NCBI RefSeq assembly: GCF_022602565.1
Contig: NZ_JALBCV010000016.1
Span: 1 to 64,000 of the forward strand
Direction: 5' to 3'
From: Rosenbergiella metrosideri
GTDB taxonomy: Bacteria > Pseudomonadota > Gammaproteobacteria > Enterobacterales > Enterobacteriaceae
Length of the DNA stretch: 64,000 bases
Of the stretch, positions 54,565 through 63,350 are shown in pieces. The notes beneath the pieces were generated by a model. It saw only the letters and a program-made list of their open reading frames with translations. It made no database searches and had not been told where the DNA came from. Position numbers and translations under genes: made by a program. Position 1 is the first letter of the stretch. Each line of letters opens with the position of its first letter.

Positions 54565-56019
54565 ATGTCAACCACTAACACGATACTGACGGGATCACCA
54601 GAGAGCCTTCAGGCCTATCAAGAAGTGATGACCCAAAGCCAGCAAGCGGTTGCCGCTTGGCTGCAACAGCCGGAAATGTATCAAGGTAAATCCGTCGCGG
54701 CACTACGCGAGCGCATCGCCTTACAGTTCACGGCTGAAGGGTTAGGAAATGAAGAAGCGATTAATCGTGCTGTCGAATATTTCTTAAAAGACAGTCTAGC
54801 GGTCCATCATCCACAGTGTGTGGCGCATTTACACTGCCCAAGTCTGGTGATTAGCCAAGCGGCGGAAGTGTTTATCAATGCCACAAACCAAAGTATGGAC
54901 TCTTGGGATCAAAGCCCGTCTGCCACGATTATGGAAGTAAAACTGGTCGAATGGCTACGCAGCCAAATCGGCTACCCGGCGGGGGACGCCGGGGTTTTCA
55001 CCAGTGGTGGAACCCAGAGCAACATGATGGGACTGATGTTGGCCCGCGATGCATTTTTCGCTCGCCGGGGTCACTCAATCCAACAAGACGGCTTACCGAA
55101 TAACCTGCGTAACTATAAAGTGTTCTGTTCTGAGCACGCGCACTTCTCTGTGCAGAAAAATATGGCGCTAATGGGCCATGGTTACCAGTCGGTGGTGCAG
55201 ATCAAAACCGATGACTGTTCGCGTATCGATCTGAATGATCTGTTGGAGAAGCTAGCAACCGCGAAAAGCCAAGGTGAAGAAGTGATGGCTATCGTGGCAA
55301 CCGCTGGGACAACCGATGCGGGCGCCATTGATAATCTTACCGCTATCACCACCTTAGCGGCGGAACAAGGTATTTGGGTACACGTCGATGCAGCATGGGG
55401 CGGCGCCTTACTGCTTTCGGAGAAATATCGTCACTGGTTAGCCGGTTTAGAGCAGGCTGACTCTGTCACGTTAGATTTCCATAAGCAATATTTCCAAACC
55501 ATTAGTTGTGGCGCGTTCTTACTGAAAGATCCGAAGCACTATGAGTTAATGCGCTATCAAGCAGCGTACCTTAACTCAGAGTTCGATGAAGCACAGGGGG
55601 TCCCTAACCTGGTGTCGAAATCATTGCAAACCACCCGTCGTTTCGATGCATTGAAACTATGGATGGGACTCGAAGCGCTAGGACAAAAACAGTATGCCGC
55701 AATCATTGATAATGGCGTCACATTAGCGCAAGACGTTGCCGCCTATGTTGAGAGCATGACCGAAGTAGAATTGGTGATGAAGCCTCAGCTGGCGAGTGTC
55801 CTGTTCCGTGTGCGTCGTGAAGGCTTAGACGATCAGCAGCTCGCGCTGTTCAATCAGAAGATTGGCGATGCACTGCTTGATTCTGGACGCGCAAATGTCG
55901 GTGTCACTGAACACCATGGCGTGACCTGTCTGAAACTGACGTTACTGAACCCTACCGTGACGTTAGATGATATCAAAACGCTGTTAGCGTTAGTCTTACA
56001 AACGGCAGAAACGCTGTAG
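54565..56019 (+). CDS. ddc: L-2,4-diaminobutyrate decarboxylase
   Basis: 484 residues, group II PLP decarboxylase. PLP lysine in VTLDFHKQYFQTISCGAF; WVHVDAAWGGALLLSEKYR and FTSGGTQSNMMGLMLARDAF are family blocks. It decarboxylates 2,4-diaminobutyrate to 1,3-diaminopropane. Co-transcribed with dat and closed by a strong terminator. It is the last clearly intact host gene before the decayed region. Confidence 0.94.
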   Translation: MSTTNTILTGSPESLQAYQEVMTQSQQAVAAWLQQPEMYQGKSVAALRERIALQFTAEGLGNEEAINRAVEYFLKDSLAVHHPQCVAHLHCPSLVISQAAEVFINATNQSMDSWDQSPSATIMEVKLVEWLRSQIGYPAGDAGVFTSGGTQSNMMGLMLARDAFFARRGHSIQQDGLPNNLRNYKVFCSEHAHFSVQKNMALMGHGYQSVVQIKTDDCSRIDLNDLLEKLATAKSQGEEVMAIVATAGTTDAGAIDNLTAITTLAAEQGIWVHVDAAWGGALLLSEKYRHWLAGLEQADSVTLDFHKQYFQTISCGAFLLKDPKHYELMRYQAAYLNSEFDEAQGVPNLVSKSLQTTRRFDALKLWMGLEALGQKQYAAIIDNGVTLAQDVAAYVESMTEVELVMKPQLASVLFRVRREGLDDQQLALFNQKIGDALLDSGRANVGVTEHHGVTCLKLTLLNPTVTLDDIKTLLALVLQTAETL

Positions 56020-56043
56020 TTGAAAAAAAAGTCCCTTGTTGAT

Positions 56044-56081
56044 AATGCCAGTCAGTTGCTTAACTGACTGGCATTTTTTTT
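56044..56081 (+). terminator. dat-ddc terminator
   Basis: AATGCCAGTCAGTT-GCTT-AACTGACTGGCATT (14-bp stem) followed by T6, 25 bases after the ddc stop. Confidence 0.95.
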
Positions 56082-56358
56082 GTGCACTTTGGATACGGAA
56101 AAGGCCACTATTCTTGGAAAGACGCTTTTCCTGCTTATCGGTGGTTTCACGTACTCTCCCGCTACCTTCCAATAATAGATGAAACCAGGATCGCCTAAAC
56201 TAAGCAGCGTGAGTACGATGTTGATTTCTTAATTATGCTGATTAGGTTCTCCCCGGCGTGATATTGAATTAGACAAGACCTGACACTGGGGATTTTGCTA
56301 ACTATGGAATGGGGAGCGTAAGAAGCTGTTATAGTAAATGAGTTTATTAGTAGGATAT
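56082..56358. other. Unassigned sequence at the host/island boundary
   Basis: 277 bp without an ORF or a recognisable repeat. The transition from host operon to decayed island must lie here or shortly after. No attachment-site duplicate or insertion-sequence end could be recognised by eye. Confidence 0.5.
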
Positions 56359-56712
56359 AAAATGCTTTGGTTGATAGTTAAGTATTCGGTAATAGCAGGA
56401 ATGGTCGTGTTGATTTCCAAAGTGGCAAAACGAAGTGATAGGCTAGGGGACTTACTGGCTGCTCTACCTTTTGTAATTGTTCTGGTTCTTGTATGGATGA
56501 AGATAGAGGGGCAGACTCAATAGAAGATCGCTATCCACGCGTGGTATACTTTTTAGTATGTAATTCCTACTTTGCCTATGTTTCTTTGCTTCCCTCTTCT
56601 GTACAGGCATTTAGGTTTCTGGCTTGCGCTTATGACGTCATGCATTACGACGATTTTAGTTTTCTGGGTGTATGCGCAACTCCTAAGATTCTTTGGTATA
56701 AATTTGATGTGA
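56359..56712 (+). pseudogene. DUF3147-type small membrane protein gene with two in-frame TAG codons
   Basis: The ATG at 56359 follows AGGAT. Reading one frame to TGA 56710-56712 gives 117 codons interrupted only by TAG at 56521-56523 and TAG at 56554-56556. The pieces are LWLIVKYSVIAGMVVLISKV, AKRSDRLGDLLAALPFVIVL, then (after both stops) YVIPTLPMFLCFPLLYRHLG and TTILVFWVYAQLLRFFGINL. This is a four-helix DUF3147-like inner-membrane protein. The second TAG probably replaces Trp (TGG). Host genes use TAG as a normal stop, so recoding is unlikely. Confidence 0.75.
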
Positions 56713-56902
56713 TCAGAATTAGAATACATTATACCTAATGCCCCGGTAGTTGTATGTGAACATTACGGGCGGTAGCAGTCTGAAGACTCACATTATTTTG
56801 CTAAAATCATCTCTATTTAACATAATCGACGTTACGCGCAAGCACGGTAGTTCCTAGCACGTTGCCAGTTTTTAGCCTAGAATTCTTTTAAGTACCGCAA
56901 AC

Positions 56903-58014
56903 TTGACTTGCTTAATGTTCATTCGTGCTAACTATGGATCCGGCTTGCCATTTAAACTGCTAAACTATCCTATAGTGTCAAGCGCGTTGCGCCGACCCAT
57001 TCTGGTGGATCACCGTCATGTACCACGGTACTGGGCCACGGTCAGGTCGATCATGTGTGGCGCACAATTGGCGCCGGCGACAATGACTAAGAAGCTTCGT
57101 TACATCTAATCCCTGTACGTTCACGCAGATCAGCTACGTGGGTACGGTACATTGGACATCGCGTTGGCCAACCTCGATGAGGTCATCCTGGCCGAAGTAT
57201 TGGAAGCCTAGCTCGTCTAGATTTGTAATCAGCCGAATCAGACCGAAGCTGACGAAGACCGCTGGCAATCGGGCTTGAGATTTGCCACCTCCATCGTGAC
57301 CTAGTTGTCGCGCAGCACATTCTCCAATGCTTGTCTCAAGCGGATTGAGGAACGACTGCACCCCCTGAGTTTTATCTACGATCAATTGTATGTTCGCCGA
57401 CGCCAGCCATCTCAAGCCATCCGTTCGTTGCCGGCCAATGTGGTGTCGGCGCTCTACGATCATCTCTATACAGCAGCAGCCAGCAATCCTTTCCCTCGTG
57501 AGAAGGTGCGCTGGCAGGTCTAACTGGCGTTCTTTCTGATGCTGCATCAGGGGCTGCGCCGAGCCGAGGTGCTGCGCTTACCGGTGGGTATAATCAAAAG
57601 CGCCTATGACACAACCGGCAGCAGCGCATGCGCTATTGGCTGAACGTGCAGGTGAACCCAATATGCCGCTGAAGAGGATAATCCTTGTTACTCTCGACCC
57701 AGCATTAAGACCGCCCAATCCATCCGCCAGATACCAGTCAGCGACCCCGTGGCAAAGTTGGTTCAGACCTATGTCAAGAACTACCGCGGGGGTCCAGGTC
57801 ATCCTTATCTGCTAAACTCGCAGAAAAACCAGCCACTCTCAACCAAATCGATCGCCAAGCTATTTGCTAAGTTATCCGCCAGTTTGTCTGACACCGCCCG
57901 ATCTCAACTACGCGACTGGACCAGTAAAGAGTCCGTCACTACCCACGATTTGCGGCATACTTTTACCGTGGTGGGCCTGAACCTAATCAGATTGAACATG
58001 CAAAGGTTCGTCTA
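56903..58014 (+). pseudogene. Tyrosine recombinase (integrase) pseudogene
   Basis: The frame containing HRHVPRYWATVRSIMCGAQL, RWQSGLRFATSIVT, FFLMLHQGLRRAEVLRLPV and SIRQIPVSDPVAKLVQTYVK is continuous except for stops at 57107 (TAA), 57209, 57218, 57302 (TAG) and 57521 (TAA). A stretch at about 57600-57690 is shifted (QQRMRYWLNVQVNP is in another frame). The catalytic block THDLRHTFTVVGLN is present, but the tail with the active-site tyrosine is missing after 58014. It belongs to the large site-specific recombinases of integrative elements, now inactive. Confidence 0.85.
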
Positions 58015-58015
58015 A

Positions 58016-58114
58016 ATGGCGTCAGGCGCTTGCTTGCCACAGAAGTGGGTGAAAAACCCTTCCCTGATGGACCTGATCTTTCAACTGGCAAGGATCAAGG
58101 GGCTTGATGACTGA
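58016..58114 (+). pseudogene. Possible C-terminal scrap of a second recombinase
   Basis: 33 codons ending in LMDLIFQLARIKGLDD just before the next gene start, whose ATG overlaps the end. Recombinase trios with a small helper protein often show such overlapping ends. This would mean the middle of the module was deleted at about 58014. Weak evidence. Confidence 0.25.
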
Positions 58115-58511
58115 ATCAATCGAAAATTGTCTTGATGAGGCTATCAAAGCTGTTCTGGGTGACATGCTGTCTAGGGACGAGGACATCACTGCCTGAGCCG
58201 CTGCAAGGCTGCATCCAACGCTTAAAGCAGCATCCTCGATCACGCGTAGTGACAGTCGGAGCGCCCTACTCGCTCAATATCAGCGATAGCAGAAGCAATA
58301 CCGCCTGTGGTCCACCAGGTCAGGAAAACGATCGACTGTGCACCTTGTCGGAGACCTCGCCGCCCGCAAGTCGAGAATCACCGAGTTGGAAAAACAGATC
58401 TCATTGCTGACTGCATCTCACATCGCTATTATTAAAGAGGCAGGCGAACTAGGTGTATTCAGAAAGTGGCTGGAGTTGTTCGAAAAATTAGATAAAAACA
58501 ATCCTACTTAA
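58107..58511 (+). pseudogene. Small coiled-coil (TnpC-like) recombinase helper gene, two in-frame stops
   Basis: ATG at 58107 follows AGGGG. The frame runs 134 codons to TAA 58509-58511, interrupted by TGA at 58194-58196 and TAG at 58287-58289. Blocks: TESIENCLDEAIKAVLGDML, then ITRSDSRSALLAQYQ, then a C-terminal coiled coil (RITELEKQISLLTASHIAII; FRKWLELFEKLDKNN). The layout is that of small helper proteins encoded after recombinase genes (TnpC/DUF6262-like). The family assignment is inference. Confidence 0.5.
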
Positions 58512-58516
58512 GTAGG
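58503..58516. repeat. Perfect 14-bp palindrome
   Basis: CCTACTTAAGTAGG spans the stop codon of the helper gene. It has no T-tract and could be a recombination or regulator site. Confidence 0.5.
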
Positions 58517-58587
58517 TAATTTGTTACCCAAGCAGGACTAAATTGGAACGCGCAAGTAGAGTTCCCTAGGGTTCAGGGACGAATATC

Positions 58588-58665
58588 ATGCCAAAAATAA
58601 TCGGCAACGCTAGCGCTTATCAAGATGAAGAGGATGAATGTCCTCCGGCGGGAGTAAGTTTATGA
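58588..58665 (+). CDS. 25-residue ORF overlapping the start of the NTPase gene
   Basis: ATG at 58588 opens MPKIIGNASAYQDEEDECPP and ends in TGA 58663-58665, overlapping the NTPase ATG (58662) as ATGA. It is acidic and too short for recognition. Upstream of it is CAGGGACG, a weak ribosome site. It may be a leader peptide for translational coupling, a small partner protein or the remaining tail of a lost gene. Confidence 0.4.
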   Translation: MPKIIGNASAYQDEEDECPPAGVSL

Positions 58666-61600
58666 GTATCGCAGGAATACGCTCCAATCGAGGTGATGTT
58701 TATCAGACATTGGTAGCATTTGATTGGGCATTGACAGTATTGTCCGACCAGGATTTTGAATGGCTTGAGATAGATTCGATTACCTATTCCATGGATGATG
58801 TAGTAATAGGAAAATATGACGGTACCCTGATTGCTTGTCAGTGCAAAAAAAATCAAACCGACTTCAAGGCCTGGACGATAGCCGACCTCGCAGATGAATT
58901 GGACAAAGCTTGCCATTTGCTGGCCAATAATCAGAATGTAAAAGTCCGATTTTATTCACGAAACAACTTTGGCAACCTTGCAAAACTGAGAGAGCACAGT
59001 TCGACTCAGTACGATGAAGCTAGCTACCAAGCAAGTTTAGGAAAAGAACAGCAAACTGTAGATGAGAATTTGTCGGCACGACTTGCTACATCCGCCCCCA
59101 ATCTTTCAGCCTTTGAATTCCTGTGTCGAACAAATTTTGTGACCAGCGATGACTTGGATCGCATGGAGAAACTGCTACGCGAACGCTTACGATACATGGT
59201 GAGCAATCCTGACTCTGCATTCACGGCACTTTGGGCAAGCCTCGACCAACTGGGAGCGCGCATGGCTAGCAATAGCGCATCTGTCCAGCATCGATTAACC
59301 AAACGCGACCTCAAGACCATTCTTCAGCAGGCTGGAGCAACAATGGTTCCGCCCATGAATCTTGATGAAATACGTCTTTCTTTTTCCAACACCTCCGCCA
59401 TCGGCAGGTCGTGGCGGCGAGACATTGCAGGACAACGTATATCCAGCCCGACCGTGGATGAGCTCCTTGCAGCCATTGATGCCCAAAAGAGATCAATCTT
59501 GCTCACGGGCCTTCCGGGCTCAGGAAAAACCTGTGTGATGCTGGCGTTGCAAGAGGCGTTGGAGAAACGGGCAGAAGTCAATCCTGACATAGTACCGCTC
59601 TTTATCCAGTCGCGTGAGTTCGCCGACCTGGCTGCATCAGAAGATCGTCAAGCCCAAGGCCTGTCTGAACAATGGGTGGAAAAAGCTGCTCGATTGGCGG
59701 AAGACGCCCATGTGATTACAGTTATCGACTCTTTGGATGTGCTATCCATCGCTCGTGATCATCGCGTTCTGCAGTATTTTCTTGCACAGATAGACCGGCT
59801 GCTATTGATTCCCAATATCACCGTTATTACTGCCTGCCGTGACTTCGACAAGCATTACGACCGACGAATTGCCGAACGGCAATGGGGTTACGAATTGAAA
59901 TGCCAGCCCTTGAACTGGGAGGCCGATATTGCACCGTTACTCTATTCGCAAGGAATTGCGACTACCAACATTGATGCTGTTACTCGTGAGCTGATAAGGA
60001 ATCCGCGCGAGTTGGCATTGTTTGTCGAGCTGGCCCAACGAGACGGCAGCTTCAACGTTGTGGCAAGCCAAGCATTGGCACAGCGCTATCTCGATACCAT
60101 CGTGCGAGCGAACGGTGCATTGGGTGATGTAGCTATACAAGCGATTGAAGCCGTTGCCGCAGAAATGCTGAAATTACGAAGCTTGACGGTGCCGCATCAG
60201 CGTTTCACTGCCTCTCAGGACATTCAGAGAAAATTGTGCAGCCTTAACGTGCTACAAGCAACTCAGGATGGGAAACTGACGTTCGGACATCAAACCTTGC
60301 TGGATGTGCTGGTCATAAGTGGAGCTGTGCGTAGTGGCGTCACGTTGAGTGAGTTCATACACGGCTTACCCCCCGTTCCTTTTGTACGCCCCAGCATTCG
60401 CAGTTTTGTCGCGCAGTTGGCGCTAGGTGAGCGACGCGAATTCAGAAAACAACTCAGGACGGTATTGACTGGTAACGCGGCCTTCCACATCAGACGTTTG
60501 GTAGCAGAATCATTTGCCGAACAGATGCCCCAGGACGAAGACTGGTCACTGATACGTGATCTGCGCGAAAAACACCGCGATGTTTTCCAGGTGATATATG
60601 CCTTGGCTGGTGCTATTGAGTGGCATCGCTTTTGGTTCAAACATTTGGTTCCCTCTTTGAAGGCTACGCAGGATGCTGAAGGATTTATTGGGCATGTTCA
60701 TCGCATTGCGCAATGGATTAATGAAGATTGCACAGACGTACTGTCATTCTGGATGGAAGCGCTCTCACTAGATTGGCTTGATAGCAATAGAGTTGCAGAC
60801 CGCTTAAGTATTCATCTGTCTCATATCAAGTCAGAAAATATGGCACTGGTTGTTCCATTGCTTAACCGGCTGCTTGCTATGCCGCGATCTGAATATAGCT
60901 TTCTTGGTCGTGTCATTGCTAGTTGTGTAACAGCAGGTGTGGTGGAAGACACCGTGCTCTGGCGTTATATAACAGATGGTATCAGCGACGAGGATTTACT
61001 TCAATTCAGCTTCGATAACAAGTTGCGTTGCCAGGCTCGTGAGTTCGGGGACCGGCATGACAATTTCATCGTTCAACGTATGGAGCAATCCAGTACTTTG
61101 CTGGATTTGGCCTTAGAGTCAATCGAACATTGGAGCAATGTGCGGACATCACACTACGGAGAAACCCGCATAGGCTACCGGCATGGTTTCTTGAGCGAAA
61201 CTTCATACGAAAATATGCATAGTCAGAGGGATATAAGTCACTCGAACAGTATGAACCTTCTGCTTGATGCAGTTGAAGCAGCAATTCTTCATCATGCAAA
61301 AACAAACTCAGACTGGTGGTTAAGCAATCGCGAACGTCTTTGTTTCAATAATGAAGGCGCATTGCTTTACTTCGCCATACTCGCTTGCACCGTATCGCCT
61401 GAAGTCAACATCGATCTGATAGGCAGCATGCTGTGCGACAAAAAGATGCTGGAATTTGAACTTTCCTACGAATTGGGTGCATTGATACAGTCGGGATTCA
61501 AGCTTCTCTCCGCCCCCGTACAAGATGCTGTGATGGCGAGCATTTTGACTGTGTGGAATGAAAAAACTAATGACGAGTCCAGACTTTGGGTATTGAGAGC

Positions 61601-63230
61601 GCAAGCAGAATTGATCGTACCGATTCCTTGCTATCTACGCTCACCTGAAGTGCAAGCAGTGGTGGATAAATATGAGAAAAAAGAAGGGGTGTTGATTCGT
61701 CGACCGAATATCCGTCCGCATGGCGGTATTATTAGAGCGCCATTCTCATTTGAGGTGTTTCTCGGTGCCAGTGATAGCGGGGTATTGAGATTGCTAGAAC
61801 ACTACAACGGTCACTCGGATTGGCACGGGGCTGACTTCCTGGTTGGCGGTGAGCGCGAGATTGGCATGCAATTGCGAGAGGCCTCCTCTCGCAATCCTTC
61901 CCGATTCTTGAGCTTATTATCTATTTATTGGCCAGGTATTCCAGAAAAGTTTCGTAATGACATCATGGACGGCGTCGCCACATATCTGGCTTATCGTTAT
62001 GGGAACTTACAAAGTAGCGGAGCGTGGCAGTCGATCGAAGAGCCTAATGTCTATCTTTTAGCAAACCAGATTCTTGATGAGCTAGAAAGACATCCAGCGG
62101 AGTGGCAACACCGACGCTGCACGGCCAAAGCACTTGAGGCCTGCGCCAATGTCATCGAGGATGTAGAAGAAGCAAAGCGGCTGATTTTTTTGGCTATAGA
62201 CTTTGTAGATCTTCATGAGGCTGATCCAATCAAGGGGGATTCCGTAGGCTTACTTGATTTAGGAATCAATATGGCGAAAGGAGACGTTGCCGATGCCTTG
62301 ATGATCTTGGCTAATAAATTTCAAAAGCACGGCAGCGAGTTTCCTGAATTGCTAGTACCCACGTTGCATCGTTTTGCCAGTGACGAACACCCTGCTATTC
62401 GTGCTATGATCTTGCGCCACCTGCCATATTTGCAAAGCAAATCACTCGACCTAGGATGGGAGTTGTTCTATCTCGCCATGCAAGATGCAGATGGGCTTTG
62501 GCAAATCGCCGAGCCATGCCTTTATTATGCGTACCACAATCACTTTGAAGTAGTGAAGCCTTTACTGGCGCGCCTGCGCAACGAGGGGAGCGGTAAAGAC
62601 CTAGAGACATGGGGGCGTATTTCTGCTTTGGCTACCATGACCAAGCACATCGACTTTGCTGAGTTTATAGAAGACTTGAATACTCTGGATAATGCTGACG
62701 CTTGGCGGGGCGCTGCTACTGTTTGGACAAATTCTGAAAATATCCGAAAGCATCGGGAGCTGTGCCTTGCCGGTATGAACTCGGGTTTGAATACAGGCAA
62801 CCTCCACGCCTTAGTAGTTGCCGAGCAGATGGCTCATATTTTCAACGATAAAGCTGATGCGATTTCTGTTCCAATAGAGCTGGTTAGACTCTGTTTGTCA
62901 GTATTTAAAAACGATAGAAGTGTCGAGAATAGAAATCATCGTCTCTTCGGATTCCATGAGTGGCTCAACGCAATAGTCCAACACGATCCACAGCAGGCCT
63001 TGGATGCAGCCGAAATCTATCTAGCCTATGCCAGTCATGAAGGACGACATTTATATGATCATACCGATAGTCTTACCCAGCTTATGACTCGGCTCTTTGC
63101 GGAAGCAGAGGAACGGGAAGAGTCTGACTGCGGCGCGATGCTACAACGCGTTGTGGTAGTGCAAGACACGCTACTTTCATTGGGAGTAAATGGTGTGCTC
63201 GATTGGCTGAAAGCCGCCGAGCGACCGTGA
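58662..63230 (+). CDS. Avs-like defence protein: Cap4/DUF4297-type nuclease + STAND NTPase + long sensor region
   Basis: 1522 residues, fully open. Residues 1-130 look like a Cap4/DUF4297 PD-(D/E)xK nuclease: RSNRGDVYQTLVAFDWAL start, Glu36, Asp45-Asp46 (SMDDVVIG) and QxK at Gln60-Cys61-Lys62 (IACQCKKN). An NTPase follows: Walker A GLPGSGKT at 283-290, Walker B VIDSLDVLS with Asp356/Asp359, then ITACRDFDKHYDRR; about 265-600. The remaining roughly 900 residues are helical and without membrane segments, suggesting a superhelical sensor. In Avs proteins this layout recognises a phage protein, oligomerises and cuts DNA. The ATG at 58662 follows GGGAG and overlaps the short ORF stop; ATG 58638 (after AGAGGATGA) is possible. 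The exact family is not recognised and ligand and activity are inference. Confidence 0.7.
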   Translation: MSIAGIRSNRGDVYQTLVAFDWALTVLSDQDFEWLEIDSITYSMDDVVIGKYDGTLIACQCKKNQTDFKAWTIADLADELDKACHLLANNQNVKVRFYSRNNFGNLAKLREHSSTQYDEASYQASLGKEQQTVDENLSARLATSAPNLSAFEFLCRTNFVTSDDLDRMEKLLRERLRYMVSNPDSAFTALWASLDQLGARMASNSASVQHRLTKRDLKTILQQAGATMVPPMNLDEIRLSFSNTSAIGRSWRRDIAGQRISSPTVDELLAAIDAQKRSILLTGLPGSGKTCVMLALQEALEKRAEVNPDIVPLFIQSREFADLAASEDRQAQGLSEQWVEKAARLAEDAHVITVIDSLDVLSIARDHRVLQYFLAQIDRLLLIPNITVITACRDFDKHYDRRIAERQWGYELKCQPLNWEADIAPLLYSQGIATTNIDAVTRELIRNPRELALFVELAQRDGSFNVVASQALAQRYLDTIVRANGALGDVAIQAIEAVAAEMLKLRSLTVPHQRFTASQDIQRKLCSLNVLQATQDGKLTFGHQTLLDVLVISGAVRSGVTLSEFIHGLPPVPFVRPSIRSFVAQLALGERREFRKQLRTVLTGNAAFHIRRLVAESFAEQMPQDEDWSLIRDLREKHRDVFQVIYALAGAIEWHRFWFKHLVPSLKATQDAEGFIGHVHRIAQWINEDCTDVLSFWMEALSLDWLDSNRVADRLSIHLSHIKSENMALVVPLLNRLLAMPRSEYSFLGRVIASCVTAGVVEDTVLWRYITDGISDEDLLQFSFDNKLRCQAREFGDRHDNFIVQRMEQSSTLLDLALESIEHWSNVRTSHYGETRIGYRHGFLSETSYENMHSQRDISHSNSMNLLLDAVEAAILHHAKTNSDWWLSNRERLCFNNEGALLYFAILACTVSPEVNIDLIGSMLCDKKMLEFELSYELGALIQSGFKLLSAPVQDAVMASILTVWNEKTNDESRLWVLRAQAELIVPIPCYLRSPEVQAVVDKYEKKEGVLIRRPNIRPHGGIIRAPFSFEVFLGASDSGVLRLLEHYNGHSDWHGADFLVGGEREIGMQLREASSRNPSRFLSLLSIYWPGIPEKFRNDIMDGVATYLAYRYGNLQSSGAWQSIEEPNVYLLANQILDELERHPAEWQHRRCTAKALEACANVIEDVEEAKRLIFLAIDFVDLHEADPIKGDSVGLLDLGINMAKGDVADALMILANKFQKHGSEFPELLVPTLHRFASDEHPAIRAMILRHLPYLQSKSLDLGWELFYLAMQDADGLWQIAEPCLYYAYHNHFEVVKPLLARLRNEGSGKDLETWGRISALATMTKHIDFAEFIEDLNTLDNADAWRGAATVWTNSENIRKHRELCLAGMNSGLNTGNLHALVVAEQMAHIFNDKADAISVPIELVRLCLSVFKNDRSVENRNHRLFGFHEWLNAIVQHDPQQALDAAEIYLAYASHEGRHLYDHTDSLTQLMTRLFAEAEEREESDCGAMLQRVVVVQDTLLSLGVNGVLDWLKAAERP

Positions 63231-63350
63231 TTAGGAATCAAATCAATATATAGTTTTAGTTGGCGGGCATAATATTCATCGATTGCGATTGAAAGATAAA
63301 AAATCTTGCGCAGGCTCCCACTCATCCACCAATGGCATACCAAACCAACG

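Noticed and set aside
56521-56556. Two TAG codons as evidence for amber recoding (for example pyrrolysine or suppressor use)
   Set aside because: Other pseudogenes nearby contain TGA, TAA and frameshifts as well, and host genes such as crr, yfeR and ypfJ end with TAG.
58132-58410. 92-codon plus-strand frame through the helper gene
   Set aside because: It is the wrong frame: the coiled-coil protein reads in the frame of 58107 and continues across the stops to 58511.
58662-63230. Reading the large gene as a restriction enzyme subunit or transposition ATPase
   Set aside because: There is no methylase or DEAD-box helicase motif, no transposase partner, and the Walker B pattern with a following long helical region fits STAND proteins better.
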